Assembly (NCBI RefSeq): GCF_964340395.1 | Contig: NC_135565.1 | Coordinates: forward strand, 16,809,709 to 16,873,708 | Direction of reading: 5' to 3' | DNA from: Glandiceps talaboti | Taxonomy: Eukaryota > Hemichordata > Enteropneusta > Spengelidae | DNA: 64,000 bases | In this document: one piece after another, positions 47,001-59,569 of the stretch | Position numbering within the stretch: position 1 is the stretch's first letter | Layout of the letters: every line of letters starts with the position of its first letter | Notes under the pieces: generated by a model | The model's input: the letters and a program-made list of their open reading frames with translations, nothing else | Database searches by the model: none | What the model was told of the DNA's origin: nothing | Position numbers and translations under genes: made by a program

Positions 47001-48574
47001 GCTGGTGCTTATTTTAAAGTTGTAAAATTGTTTAAAATTGTCATTTTTTCAATATTTGAAATCAAATTTTGCCGTTGGTATCATATTCTATGCACTATGT
47101 TACATTGATTCTGCATTGACTTGGTTGATATTGATTGCTGGTAAAATTGTAATTTTTAAAAAATATAAAAATATTTTTTGTGTACGTACACAAATGTTAT
47201 GGTCGAAAGATGTGTACTTGACGCGTGATGTATCATTCATACATGCGCACAATATTGTTGCTAATAGACAACATGGAGCTGAACATGATCGATGGTAATG
47301 TGGAACTGTTTGAGTATAACTCTACTTGAATTTCATATTTCTGAAGGGTAAAGAAAGTTTTAATTCAAATAGTGATTTCCCTTTTAACCCTTACAATGCC
47401 ATGTCTGCATGTAATATGTGCAGAGTCTCTTCTGTGTTCCCATGCCATATCTGTATATGCAGACATGTTTATTTCATTTTCATAGGTCCAATTTTCACCT
47501 CTTCACCTCATCTGGGTTGATTAATATTCATTTGACAACATATAATTATGTGGATAAGGCAAAAATAGGATTGATTGAATGTTTTATTTATTCCTATCAA
47601 GTTAAAGTCGATAATTGTAGAGTAGGTAAGATCCTAATCTGTAGTGGAAAAAGTCATTGGCCTAGGGAGTCTTTTGTATGAAAAGTTTACGGCATCTTAA
47701 GGGTTACTGTAATATAGGGAAACTAAGACTTTCACAATTCCCTGACAATTTACCCCTAGTTGTAAGATTGACCCCAGTAAAATGCCTGAGCGACAAGGAA
47801 GTGTTGTCCTATTTCATCATACTTGCTACTCTTTCAAAATTTGTTGTGAAGGTGGTAGCTAACTCTAATTCGCTCAAACACTGAAACCATAGACGTCTTG
47901 TCACAAAGTCAGGTTACATGAAAAAATGAATAATCCAAGGAACTTGATTTCAGGAAAGCTGTGTGTAAAAATGAATATTCCAGGTACCTTGGGGCCCATA
48001 AAACCCTTACAATATCCATTTAGGAAATAGTGGTAGATAAACCAATCAAGCCATATTCCTACTTCAGATTTTAATCCGATTGCAAAACACCAGGATGTAA
48101 TTCACGTGATGTCACTTTCCCCTCTGTCCATTAGTTTCAATTTAGTACTTGCCTTTATCATATATATAGTGCTCTGTGGAAAAGAAATCAGAGTGGTATA
48201 CACTTACAGAATGTAAGTGAATGACATGATAATTCCCAAGGGATGTTATATCTAATGGTTGTTTAATTGAGACACAAGTAGCGCTTGATTACTTCAGTTG
48301 ATAACTCTGTGTTTTATGAGATTCCAGCTGAGATGTTTTGATGCACTTATAGGGCACAGCAGTGCATCTATTAAACAGATTCACTGTGGAACTTGATGGG
48401 GTGACAGAAGGATAGAGGTTATGAAATCCTAGCTGAGATGTTTTATTTAGCATGCTTCAAGCACAGCAGCATACAGGCATCCATTAAAGTGTGCTCTGCC
48501 ACTGTCATAATGTCATACGAAAGTTTTATAACACCTGAAAATTTTTTTTGCATTTGTGTGACGTGTGTCTTTAA
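47001..48574. other. Intron-like DNA
   Basis: No convincing gene. Open frames at 47038-47884 are AT-rich and without domains. Two related GCTGAGATGTTTT segments near 48328 and 48431 suggest an old short duplication. Confidence 0.5.
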
Positions 48575-50335
48575 ATTGTTAAAATACTGATGCTGTGTAG
48601 GTACCGGTAGATAGTTTACATATCATGTTATACAGATTGTCAAAATTGTTAAAATATCGATACAGTGTAGGTAGATAGTTTACATGTTATACATATTGTC
48701 AAAATTGTTAAAATACTGATACAGTGTAGATAGATAGTTTACATGTTATACAGATTGTCAAAATTGTTAAAATATCGATACAGTGTAGGTAGATAGTTTA
48801 TGTTATACAGATTGTCAGAATTGTTAAAATATTGATACAGTGTAGGTAGATAGTTTACATGCTATACAGATTGTTAAAATATTGATACAGTGTAGGTAGA
48901 TAGTTTATATGTTATACAGATTGTTAAAATTGTTAAAATATTGATACAGTGTAGGTAGATAGTTTATATGTTATACAGATTGTTAAAATTGTTAAAATAT
49001 CTATACAGTGTAGGTAGATAGTTTACATGTTATACAGATTGTTAAAATTGTTAAAATATCTATACAGTGTAGGTAGATAGTTTATATGTTATACAGATTG
49101 TTAAAATTGTTAAAATATCTATACAGTGTAGGTAGATAGTTTATATGTTATACAGATTGTTAAAATTGTTAAAATATCTATACAGTGTAGGTAGATAGTT
49201 TACATGTTATACATATTGTTAAAATTGTTAAAATATCGATACAGTGTAGGTAGATAGTTTACATGTTATACAGATTGTTAAAATTGTTAAAATATTGATA
49301 CAGTGTAGGTAGATAGTTTACATGTTATACAGATTGTTAAAATTGTTAAAATATCGATACAGTGTAGGTAGATAGTTTACATGTTATACATATTGTTAAA
49401 ATTGTTAAAATATCGATACAGTGTAGGTAGATAGTTTACATGTTATACAGATTGTTAAAATTGTTAAAATATTGATACAGTGTAGGTAGATAGTTTACAT
49501 GTTATACATATTGTCAAAATTGTTAAATATTGATACAGTGTAGGTAGATAGTTTACATGTTATAAAGATTGTCAAAATTGTTAAAATATTGATACAGTGT
49601 AGGTAGATAGTTTACATGTTATACATATTGTTAAAATTGTTAAAATATCGATACAGTGTAGGTAGATAGTTTACATGTTATACAGATTGTCAGAATTGTT
49701 AAAATATCGATACAGTGTAGGTAGATAGTTTACACGTTATACAGATTGTCTAAATTGTTAAAATATCGATACAGTGTAGGTAGATAGTTTACACGTTATA
49801 CAGATTGTCTAAATTGTTAAAATATCGATACAGTGTAGGTAGATAGTTTACATGTTATACAGATTGTCAAAATTGTTAAAATATCGATACAGTGTAGGTA
49901 GATAGTTTACATGTTATACAGGTTGTCAAAATTGTTAAAATATCGATAGAGTGTAGGTAGATAGTTTACATGTTATACAGATTGTTAAAATTGTTAAAAT
50001 ACTGATACAGTGTAGGTAGATAGTTTACATGTTATACAGATTGTCAAACTTGTTAAAATATTGATACAGTGTAGGTAGATAGTTTACATGTTATAAAGAT
50101 TGTCAAAATTGTTAAAATATTGATACAGTGTAGGTAGATAGTTTACATGTTATAAAGATTGTCAAAATTGTTAAAATATTGATACAGTGTAGGTAGATAG
50201 TTTACATGTTATAAAGATTGTCAAAATTGTTAAAATATCGATACAGTGTAGGTAGATAGTTTACATGTTATACAAATTGTCAAAATTGTTAAAATACCGA
50301 TACTGTGTAGGTAGATAGTTTACATGTTTGATTGT
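48575..50335. repeat. 59-bp minisatellite (~29 copies)
   Basis: The unit contains AAAATATCGATACAGTGTAG, GTAGATAGTTTACATGTTAT and ACAGATTGTTAAAATTGTT. A few units have indels. Most include ATCGAT or ATTGAT. Confidence 0.96.
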
Positions 50336-50362
50336 ATTCATGGGTAATTCAGTAACATTATA

Positions 50363-50423
50363 GGTTGAAATCATGATTGTGTTAGGGGCACTGATTTAGG
50401 ATGTGGACCGAACAATCACTTAT
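50363..50423. repeat. Dispersed repeat family (TTGGGGTGCTGATTTT), copy 2
   Basis: GGTTGAAATCATGATTGTGT and GGGGCACTGATTTAGGATG are diverged from 43238-43312 in the same orientation. Confidence 0.5.
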
Positions 50424-50700
50424 ATAGGGTTGCCCACAGACTGCCAATTCTTGTCATGGGGCTACCATAATTTGCAGCTGGTAGCCCACTCAGGCTACCA
50501 CTGATTATGTGATGAGGATGGAAGATTTATGAACATGAAAGTATTTTAATAATACACATATTTCCAATAGAGGAAATCTGTTTTCAGTTCAGGAATATGG
50601 GACTACAGGTCACAATCCTTGGCTATCACTTTCTGAAATTGGTAGCCCACTAGGACTACCAAAGAAAAAAGTTAATTTCAAGCCTTGCATGTACTAGTAT
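50424..50700. repeat. Dispersed repeat with CTGGTAGCCCACT words, copy 1
   Basis: ACTGCCAATTCTTGTCATGG, AATTTGCAGCTGGTAGCC, CAGTTCAGGAATATGGGA and AAGTTAATTTCAAGCC also occur in this order at 54905-55300. Confidence 0.7.
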
Positions 50701-50843
50701 ATGTGTTTTCAGACGCAGGCCACAAGCAGTAATGGTATGTCAGTGTCGTCATTGTTTCCAAGTTCCAAGTTCCTGCCATTTGGCAAATAATTTGAAATTG
50801 TATCTTTAGATTCCAATTTTATGCAAACTGCTATGAGTAAAGT

Positions 50844-51181
50844 AATTTAAAATTATACAAAATATGTGTCTTTTCAGTTATGTGAAATTGTATATGAAAC
50901 ATACATCTGTAGATTCCAATTTTCTGTTGCTTGTCCGGTAATTTGAACGTATTGTGTATATTATTACAGTAACTTCAATATTGCTTTGCGAGTCAAATAT
51001 TGAAATAATATGAATTTAAAATTATACAAAATATGTGTCTTTTCAGTTATGTGAAATTGTATATGAAACATACATCTGTAGATTCCAATTTTCTGTTGCT
51101 TGTCCGGTAATTTGAACGTATTGTGTATATTATTACAGTAACTTCAATATTGCTTTGCGAGTCAAATATTGATATAATATG
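50844..51181. repeat. Two-copy 169-bp tandem duplication
   Basis: 50844-51012 and 51013-51181 are nearly identical (TATGTGTCTTTTCAGTTATG, TTGCTTGTCCGGTAATTTG); I see one difference near the end. It is a very recent duplication. Confidence 0.95.
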
Positions 51182-51384
51182 AATTTCTGTCGACCATCCA
51201 ATAATTTGAACTCATATAAATTGTGTATTTTCTGCCAATTTGAAATTACATGAAATGTTAATTCAGCAAAAAGTAGGTGGCTTTGCAGGACACATTTTGT
51301 AATTATTTTACTTGTTCCATTTTATTTATATTTCTTAGTATAGTATGTAAAAAATCCAATAAACATGAATAATAAGTTCTTGTA

Positions 51385-51532
51385 GAACGTTTCGCATGTT
51401 CAGGTCGACATATCCCTAAACTATCCTTTTGCTGGCTTTACCGCTTGGTGGTGATCATACAGCTAATGTAGTGGTAACGCCAGTAAACAGACAGTTTGAC
51501 AAAGCCTGTCGAGCTGAACAGGTGAAACGTTC
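51385..51532. mobile_element. Foldback element with 26-bp arms
   Basis: GAACGTTTCGCATGTTCAGG at the left and the inverted CCTG..GAACAGGTGAAACGTTC at the right; arms 51385-51410 and 51507-51532 match with about three mismatches. Related words occur at 63760-63790 (AACGTTTCACCTGTTCAGGT). Confidence 0.6.
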
Positions 51533-51964
51533 CTCGTAAATAATAAAAATCCTTGGTTGTGGGACAAGAACAAATTATTACTTTGCTTTACCGACCTGAT
51601 GAATGTGTTTACGGAATTCAATAAACTTTAAAATATTACACTATGATATTTAAATTAAAAAAAACTTGCTTTTGAAAATCGAAGGAAAATCTTATGAATT
51701 AATTCAACAAAAAATTTATCAACTTGTAAAAATTTAGATTCTTAGAATAGTATTGGGAAAATTGATATTTACAGTAGAATAATCAATATTATATTATTCC
51801 AAAAATAGCATTGGCAAATTGATATTTTTTACATTGTCTTGGAAGATAGAGAAACTTTTTACATGGAAATATAGATCTGTGGTATGTTTTTACTTACAAT
51901 TCTGTACTGCTTTGTATGTAAACAAAACATTCAACAAGTTTTAAGTTCAAAATTGACCAATCAA
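51533..51964. other. AT-rich intron-like DNA
   Basis: Nothing recognised. Confidence 0.5.
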
Positions 51965-52440
51965 TTGACATACATATATACATACATACATACATACATA
52001 CATACATACATACATACATACATACATACATGCGTACATATGTACGTACGTACATAGAGTGTACGTATGTATGTACGTACGTACATACATATATACATAC
52101 ATGCATACATACATACGTACATACATATATACATACATACATACATACATACATGCGTACATATGTACGTACGTATGTACGTACATACATACAATGTATA
52201 CGTACATACATACATATATACATACATACATACATACATGCGTACATATGTACGTATATACATACAATGTACGTATGTACGTACGTACATATATACATAC
52301 ATACACACATACATACATGTACATGTATGTATGCACGCATGCCTGCACACACACACACACACGCATGCATGCACACACACATACATACATGTACATACAT
52401 ACATACACATATGCAGGCACACACACACACACACACATGC
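51965..52440. repeat. Compound TACA/TACG/CA simple-sequence array
   Basis: Long TACA runs interrupted by self-complementary TACGTACGTA stretches, then (AC)n and GCATGC words. Six-frame open reading (Tyr-Val-Cys-Met or His-Thr-Tyr-Ile) is an artefact of the array. Confidence 0.95.
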
Positions 52441-53657
52441 ACACTTACGAAAAGTTTTGATAGAATCAAACATAAAAACTAGAAATGTGCTGTCAGTCCA
52501 TGGTACTACACTTCCATTGCAACAATGCTGATGAAATGTCAGTGATATTTTGGATTTGATTTCCAAAGGAAATTTTGCCTGTGAGTAGAAGTATTCATTC
52601 CTGAAAAGATACGAAAAGGTTTGATGGAAACAAAAACACACTGTGTTATGTTCTAGTTACGTTAATGATCTGGCATAGTAGGATGTGTACAAAATGTATG
52701 TAGTAAGTACAAATGAGAACCCTTAATTTTCAACAGATAATTGTGTCATGTGTTGAGTTTGTGCCTTGTACTACAAAGATGTTATTGTCTTGTGTAATGT
52801 AGATATGTTGTATCATTATTGTATGAATAATTGTGACATTGATAAGTGGCAACAATGTGTCCAAATGTGTGCAACTAGATACAATGTGACAATTTACATG
52901 TTAATATTAATGTCTACTCAGTAGGATGACCCCAAACATACTTGTTTGATTTCTTTGAAATTGATTGAAACTGACTGGGTTTAGTTACATCTTAAAATAT
53001 ACATGTATTCATTAGGATGTATGGCCCCTCACAAACTCATTCTCGTAAACCCAGAGCTGTTATTTCTTCTGCAACAATTGGTTAACAGTAAAATCTTTAG
53101 TACATGTAGTTATAAGGACCATACCTTCATAGTGTGGCCATGCCAACAGTGGTATCAAGTCATCTTGGGTAAAGAGATCTTCAAAGGGTAGTCTGTACAC
53201 TAATCCCCTCATAAACTGACTCGAAATCAATATAAACTAATTCAGTTTAGTTAGATCAGTGAAGAATCCTAGGATTATGCAGGGACGTGATTTCATTTAT
53301 TCTCAGTGAATGCAAAATGATCACAGAAATGGACATCACTTCAACTCACATGAGATGAAGATGAAGAAATTGAGTCAACAGCTACACTTTCACATCAGAA
53401 TTGCAAAATATGTAAAAACACGCACTTTCAGTTTTGATTGTCAAGTTTCATTTAATACTGGGCATTTTTTGATACCCTCAACCTGTCTTATTATAAGACA
53501 TGAAAAAAAAATCACCGATATTCTTGTCACACGTCAGTCTCTGAATACATCTGACATGTTATACCATCCATATAATTCAAACTCACCGAAGTGGACATTT
53601 TTAGCTTAATAATTTACAAAAACTGTATGAATTATTGAATAAATAAAACTTGACTTG
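52441..53657. other. Intron-like DNA
   Basis: No gene, array or element recognised. Frames at 53003 and 53310 have no domain. Confidence 0.5.
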
Positions 53658-53832
53658 TGTAGAACCAGTGACGTAGAAACAGATTATTGTGATGTAAAAT
53701 GGCTGGGATATACATGTATAAGAATAATCCATTATGCATGAGCCAGGTTCAACAAAAAATATGGAATATACACTCTGGTTGTTCTACGTCACGACAACAC
53801 ATGTCTATGTGTGTCTACATCACTGGTTCTGC
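53658..53832. mobile_element. Foldback element with 19-bp arms
   Basis: GTAGAACCAGTGACGTAGA at 53658-53676 is inverted at 53814-53832 (TCTACATCACTGGTTCTGC) with two mismatches. 175 bp, non-coding. Confidence 0.65.
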
Positions 53833-53912
53833 TGTGTTCAAAATATGAGTCAAAACGTTCAAGACTTTCCCTGATTTTTCTTTGATATTACTGGTGCTGG
53901 TATAATTATGTT

Positions 53913-54054
53913 ATTCTCCAATATTTTTCTTTATTCAGCTGGAAAATACTTGTGACCTAAGGGTTATCACTACTCGTCTAGCAACTCGTAGTGACAAAGG
54001 CCCCTGAGGTCACTCATATTTTTGTTGGCTGAATGAAGAAAAATATTGGGGAAT
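53913..54054. mobile_element. Foldback element with 27-bp arms
   Basis: Arms 53913-53939 (ATTCTCCAATATTTTTCTTT...) and 54028-54054 (...AAGAAAAATATTGGGGAAT) pair with two mismatches. 142 bp, non-coding. Confidence 0.7.
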
Positions 54055-54900
54055 AGTATCTAATTGTTTGTGTTTAAAGACGATAAGTTTTTATGTGCAT
54101 GGTAAAAACTAAAATAATGGTACTACATAACATGAGAAAGATGCTTTAAATAAAAGTACACATCTATATATTATTTATTTATATATAAAGGCAGGAGTTT
54201 TTTCTGGGAGTATTTTCAAATTCGGTTGAATGGATTTGAAAATTTTTAAATGAAGTTATGTTCATGTGACAGTTCTACGTGACATTTGTGAGATCCATCA
54301 CTGTCAATGATGCCTATTGAGTGCTACTCATGAAGCATTTGACTTATTCGAGTTGTGGTTACGCTACATGGCGATATGGAAGTTTTTACCTAAGTGATGT
54401 GACTTAAATATTCGAGTTGTGGTTATGCCACTTGCTAGTCTTTACCTCACAATATCCCATGCGGAGCATCAGATATTTTTTACTTTAAGACTGCAATGGA
54501 GTCATATTTATTTTTGGATTCTGATTGCAAATTATGAGTCATGGATCAAAATATGAAGTAACTTCTAGTAGGTTAACGTGAACTGTGTCAGCTAGGTCAC
54601 GTAGGATAATTATACCATTTGAAAAGAAACACACAAAACGCACAGTGACATGGTTCAATGCATCTTGTATTGATCTTAGAAGTTGTCATGGTAACTGTAA
54701 ATATTGAGATCGTTGTGTTTATTTAGTATATTTGTTTAATGATGGAAGTAGATTATACTTAAATCATTTTGCCAGCGGATTCTTTCTTCAAAAAATGAGA
54801 CACATGCCCATATTATGATGTCATGAGTGTGATGATATTATATTGCATAAAAAATAAAATGTGCAGTCTGTCCCAGCTGTATTTTTGAAATAAATGATAG
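54055..54900. other. Intron-like DNA
   Basis: Two related GAGTTGTGGTTA(C/T)GC segments (54350, 54416) indicate a small degenerate duplication. Nothing else. Confidence 0.5.
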
Positions 54901-55300
54901 TGAGTTTATTGTCTACGGACTACCAATTCTTGTCATGGAGATACATAATTTGCAGCTGGTAACCCTCTTTGGCTACCACCAGTCATACATCAAGATGGAC
55001 TATTTGTGGACAGGAAGGAAACCATTTTAATAACAGACATATTCAGTTCAGGAATATGGGATAACTGGTCACCATATTTGGGCTTTCAATTTTGGAAAGT
55101 GGTAGTCTACTGGGCAGTGTTTTTGTTAAAGGTAGTATTAAAATAGGTACCCCCCGTCATTTCCCCACCAAATTAAGGTACAGTGTTTTGGAAATTATGT
55201 CAGTTTTGCTATATTTCCACTTTCTGTTTCCAGGGTTCCTCAACCAAAAACACTGACTGGCCACGGCCTATCAAGAAAAAGTTAATTTCAAGCCCTGAAT
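54901..55300. repeat. Dispersed repeat with CTGGTAGCCCACT words, copy 2
   Basis: Matches 50424-50700 in order, but carries about 130 bp of extra sequence between GTGGTAGTCTACTGG and TCAAGAAAAAGTTAATTTC. Confidence 0.65.
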
Positions 55301-55677
55301 TGTGTGTAGAGAAATCGTATGTTTGGTTTATATTTCTTGGGTTGGAGGTTACTAAGTAGACAGTGAATGATACGTCGTGTTGTTCAGCCATATCACGACT
55401 GTACTAATCTACCCACTATCCCACATAAGCAACCAGACTGGGTTGCAGCCATACAATGACTCAATGATTTTGACAGGGTAAAAATACAAATGGCATTTCA
55501 AGACCTGTTTTAAGGTCACACTGTCATTCATTGTCATGTCCTTGACCTTACTGATTTATGTTGACTACTTTTTAAAGGCCAATGACAGAATAGGATTAAA
55601 ATGTAGTTGTAAAAAAAACAGTTGTTCTGTAGGTCTGTACAAAAGTTGGTGCTGAACAAGAGAATGGTCCTATTCAT

Positions 55678-55754
55678 CGCATCAGTGCAATAAGGTCGTA
55701 TCAGCAATGCAATTGCAATTGTATAGGCAGATATGACCTTACTGCACTAATGTG
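55678..55754. mobile_element. Small hairpin element, copy 1
   Basis: About 25-bp arms (CAGTGCAATAAGGTCGTATC and the inverted GATATGACCTTACTGCACT) with four mismatches around a loop containing TGCAATTGCA. The same family as 60028-60095. Confidence 0.75.
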
Positions 55755-56403
55755 ACTAAAAATCTCTATGACTTAACTTATAAAATAGTACTCCTAAATC
55801 ATGGGTTTAATTAAAATTATTTAGGATGAAATCTTTTAAGTGGAACACATGATTTTAAGATTGTGGTATAAAGCCACCCTTGTGGATTGCCAGACAGTCC
55901 AACCAGACACACATTAATGGTGTATTGTTCATGAAAAAGCTTTGTGGTATTTCTGTAGTTTGGAGCACAACACTTGAAGTGTGTTGTGGTTTTGTTCCAA
56001 CAAAAGAAATGTCAGTACTTACATTCTGTACATATATTTAGGTAGCTGGGGTGCACTATGAGGTCATGATAGTGGATTGTTCTTACTACTGTACATGAAT
56101 GTACAGTCATGTTTTTTGCAATAATCATATTTTCATGCAAACACATGAATGCTGCAAAATAGATTGTCAAACTCTAATCACTTTCACTGGTGAAATACTG
56201 TAATATTGTATTATGGGTTTTTGTGAACAAATAGTAAATACTGGTAGGTAGAATCTAAAAATGTATTTGACTGAATTCACCAGGTATTTTTTTTTTACGT
56301 GTAACTAGGGTTTGGCACCCGATTTATGGTAATATGTGTAGAATATATGCAAATATTACTAGATTTCCTCTTCTGTTATCTGGGGTTCGTAGCTGAAACA
56401 TAG
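55755..56403. other. Intron-like DNA
   Basis: Nothing recognised. Confidence 0.5.
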
Positions 56404-56470
56404 ACCAGTGTGCCAATTTGATGCGCCAATGACGCACACAATTTCTAGTGACACACCAAAATTTGGTGGT
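56404..56470. repeat. CAGTGTG-ended dispersed element, partial copy
   Basis: CCAGTGTGCCAATTTGATGC, then CACACAATTTCTAGTGACAC: the left half of the family found complete at 56511-56680. Confidence 0.6.
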
Positions 56471-56510
56471 CCCCTATCTCTTAGTTAGTCTTACTATACA
56501 TTGTGGTGAC

Positions 56511-56680
56511 CAGTGTGTCCTCAGAGCCAATTTGATGCACCACTGACACACAATTTCTAGTGATACACCAAAATTTAGTGTTCCCCTATCTCTTACTATG
56601 TGGTAACTCAAAAAGAAATGACAGTTTTTATCATTTTGACTCACAACAACAAAATTTGGATATCATTAGAGGGCATACTG
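56511..56680. mobile_element. CAGTGTG-ended MITE-like element, complete copy
   Basis: 170 bp with ends CAGTGTGTCCTC and GAGGGCATACTG (10 of 12 bases inverted). The CAGTG ends suggest a non-autonomous hAT-like element, but the flanks do not show a convincing 8-bp duplication. Confidence 0.65.
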
Positions 56681-56948
56681 ACATAGACTATGGGTTTTAC
56701 AACAATTTTTAGACAGATACATATTCTAATTTAAAAAATACATTGCGATATTCAAAATCATCCTGTGCTATTGTCTAATTTCCTGAACTAAAATGCTAAA
56801 AATGGATTACCACTCAGATCTGAAAATTGCCTTTCTTCAAATAAGAGACTTGGCTATCCGACTTGAGTCAGTCATGTACCATATATACCAATTCAATATG
56901 TTGAGTCAGATAGTCAACTCTCTAGGCTACTAACAAATCATCACTAGT

Positions 56949-57040
56949 TTATTTTGTAGTTTGTTGTAGCAACAAATATGTTTTGTAGTGTGTTGTAGCA
57001 ACAAATATGTTTTGTAGTGTGTTGTAGCAACAAGTTTATT
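56949..57040. repeat. 29-bp tandem repeat, three copies
   Basis: GTTTTGTAGTGTGTTGTAGC then AACAAATAT, three units; the first and last are slightly changed. Confidence 0.9.
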
Positions 57041-58469
57041 TTGTCCTCAAAGAATGTGGTATAAAATACTGTACATAGTTTTCACCAAGCAATATTGCCA
57101 ATAACTTGACCTCTCCTAAACTACAATACATTAAGTCTTTGTACTAATAATGTCTGTTTTTATACCGCACTTTACTACATTGTGTTCAAAGCACTGTACA
57201 ATTATTACCTCTGGCACAGACTTCAAACATATACAACCCATAACACCAAAGTAAAGCATTTTCTGCATGCATGTGCCACAATCATTTATAACATCCATAT
57301 CAAGTGTAAAAGTATACTGTTTGGAGTGTTTCATTTGCTTATTTTGACCACATTAGAAAGGCCACATGCTAGGCTTGTAATGTAAGTAAACCAATTGAAA
57401 GGGTATGCTTCTACACTTGATATGAATGCTATAAATGAGTGAAGCACATAGAGAAAGTGCTTTACTTCATTACTACCCGTTGAAATTATTAACCCGGCAT
57501 AGACCTACGACATACATGTAGCCCTTAGTAGGTCAACTCCCTAGGCAGTATACCATCCATGTTGAAACTTTAGCTAGTTCATGCACATAGGATTGGATCC
57601 TTCACATAGCAACCTCTGTCCTACCAGGTCCCAGCTAGGTTAACTTCAACACAATGTGAAGTTCAAATCTTGTCCAGTGTAAAGAGAAACAAATGGTAAC
57701 TGCAAGGCTTGAATTAACTGGCAATGAGCCAGTCAGACTCAACATTCAACCATTGTGATTTCACAAATTTTGTGTTCAGGGATTTTAGAATATAAAGAAT
57801 TTAACCTTCCTAGGTTTGAAATTGAAATGAGATTGAGATTGTGTGTTTTTATGCCATAGACATTGGACACCCTTTGTTGTACTGTAGACAATCCAGTGTT
57901 ATTGTGTTGAGGTCAACTCTTTGATTCTATTGTATTCAAGAGTGAATGCTATTGTTCCTTCCATTGAAAACAAACAATGTATCGGATACAGTAATTACAA
58001 GTTTATGACAATAGGTTTTAACAACACATTGACCACTTAAAAGATGGATATACATATAGCTAACACATCGAAAGACAAATCAATAAAAAATGCTTGTTTG
58101 AATTGATTAAAAGAAGACATTATATTTAAAGCTAAGTTTTAATCACTCCAGCTGTCTCAGTGTGATTTGAATGAAATTGTATTAAATGTTTTATTTTTTT
58201 ACTCCTGTTCTGCTGTGAAACTAATATTTTACATACAAATTTATCAATGAATATTATTATTCCATGTTAATCTCAAATTGTATTAAAATGATACTAATTT
58301 TTTATTCACGTAATTTGGTGAATGATATAGATTGCATATGACTCGGTATATATGAATTATTACAGTACTCTGGTGAGATCACTTTTGATAAGCTAAGGCA
58401 GATACAAGCTCAAAAAAATAACGGGGCCTGATAGATCCAGGCATTTCTTCCGCTTATATAATGCCTCAC
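57041..58469. other. Intron-like DNA
   Basis: No gene. TATACCGCACTTTACTACAT...TTCAAAGCACTGTACAA at 57160-57202 resembles a SINE/LINE 3' tail. The two opposed frames at 57131-57385 have no domain. Confidence 0.45.
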
Positions 58470-58645
58470 TCACAGCCAATTCGACATGCCACTGATGCAC
58501 ACAATTTCTAGTGACACACCAAAATTTGGTGTTCCCCTATATCTTACTACATGTATATGTATGTGGTGACTCACAAAAATGCCAGTTTTTCTCATTTTGA
58601 CTCACAACAAAATTTGGCTATCATTAGAAAGACACACTGGTCACT
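58470..58645. mobile_element. CAGTGTG-ended dispersed element, copy with altered left end
   Basis: CACAATTTCTAGTGACACAC, TTGGTGTTCCCCTATAT and TGACTCACAACAAAATTTGG match 56530-56680. Confidence 0.65.
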
Positions 58646-58718
58646 CATAACGAGTAGCGAGTGTGATAACATAAGTGGACCAATGGCGGAATCTTTCAGA
58701 CTAGACATGTTGAAGTTC

Positions 58719-58721
<3 letters not shown>

Positions 58722-58811
<90 letters not shown>
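58722..58811. repeat. (ATCA)n microsatellite, LINE tail
   Basis: About 22 tetramers directly abutting the 3' end of the LINE fragment that follows on the minus strand, i.e. a (TGAT)n tail in LINE sense. Microsatellite tails are usual for CR1/L2-type elements. Confidence 0.9.
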
Positions 58812-59191
58812 GAAAATTTATAGAGTGCCTATATCCAATTTACGAAGTAAATTTCAGAGGCACTGTACAGTTTTATTTTGAAAACTTTCCTGAATAAGTA
58901 TGTTTTAAGGTTGTTCCTGAAGGCATTGACAGTGGGTGTCTGTCGAAGCTCCAGTGGCAATTTGTTCCAAAGATGCCGTGTGGCATGCGAGAAAGCATGG
59001 CCACTAAAAGAATTAAATCTGTAATTGGGTTCAAACAGTAAATATTTGTCCGATAACCGAAGCATGCAGAGATTAGGCTTCTCACGGATAGTGTCTGATA
59101 AGTAAGGTGGTGAAAGACTATGTAATACTTTATAGGTGGTCAGGAGAACTTTGTAATCTATCAATGGATGTTGATTTGAAATATTATACAA
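58812..59191 (-). pseudogene. 5'-truncated CR1/L2-like LINE, C-terminal RT region
   Basis: The minus-strand frame encodes the C-terminal segment typical of CR1/L2/Rex-type LINEs: IDYKVLLTTYKVLHSLSPPY, LSDTI, FSHATRHLWNKLPLELRQ, NAFRNNLKTYLFRKVF, FVNWI stop. About 120 residues remain. The catalytic core is absent through 5' truncation near 59191. No internal stop is seen, so the insertion is fairly young. It ends in the (TGAT)n tail. Confidence 0.88.
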
Positions 59192-59569
59192 TGTACTCGC
59201 ATTTTTTGGACGGATACAACAATATCACCAAAACACTGGTACTCTTTCAAATTGTAACTTTAACTTGTGTTTGGCTTTGGTTTGTTAAGACTAAGACACC
59301 AAAGTCATATATATGATGTCAATGTTTTAGTCGTAGTTCTGACCTCAGAGTGTAAATAATATACCTAGAATATTTCAACTGAATCACTTGGCCTTCTACA
59401 GCTGTTGTTGTATATGATTTAATGATATAGACTTGTCATATGGCACTGCAGTATACAGATGTACAGTAACAGCTGAAGAAGATCAAGTGAGGGATTTAAC
59501 TGAAATATACTTGGTAAATTATTTATGCTATGAGTTAGGAACTTCTAAAAGTTATGATACCAGAGAGTC
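59192..59569. other. Intron-like DNA
   Basis: Nothing recognised. Confidence 0.5.

Noticed and set aside
51894-52641. Tyr-Val-Cys-Met or His-Thr-Tyr-Ile proteins
   Set aside because: Translation of TACA/TACG simple sequence in all six frames.
57131-57385. Two opposed ~67-aa frames
   Set aside because: No domain; the sequence resembles a SINE/LINE tail.
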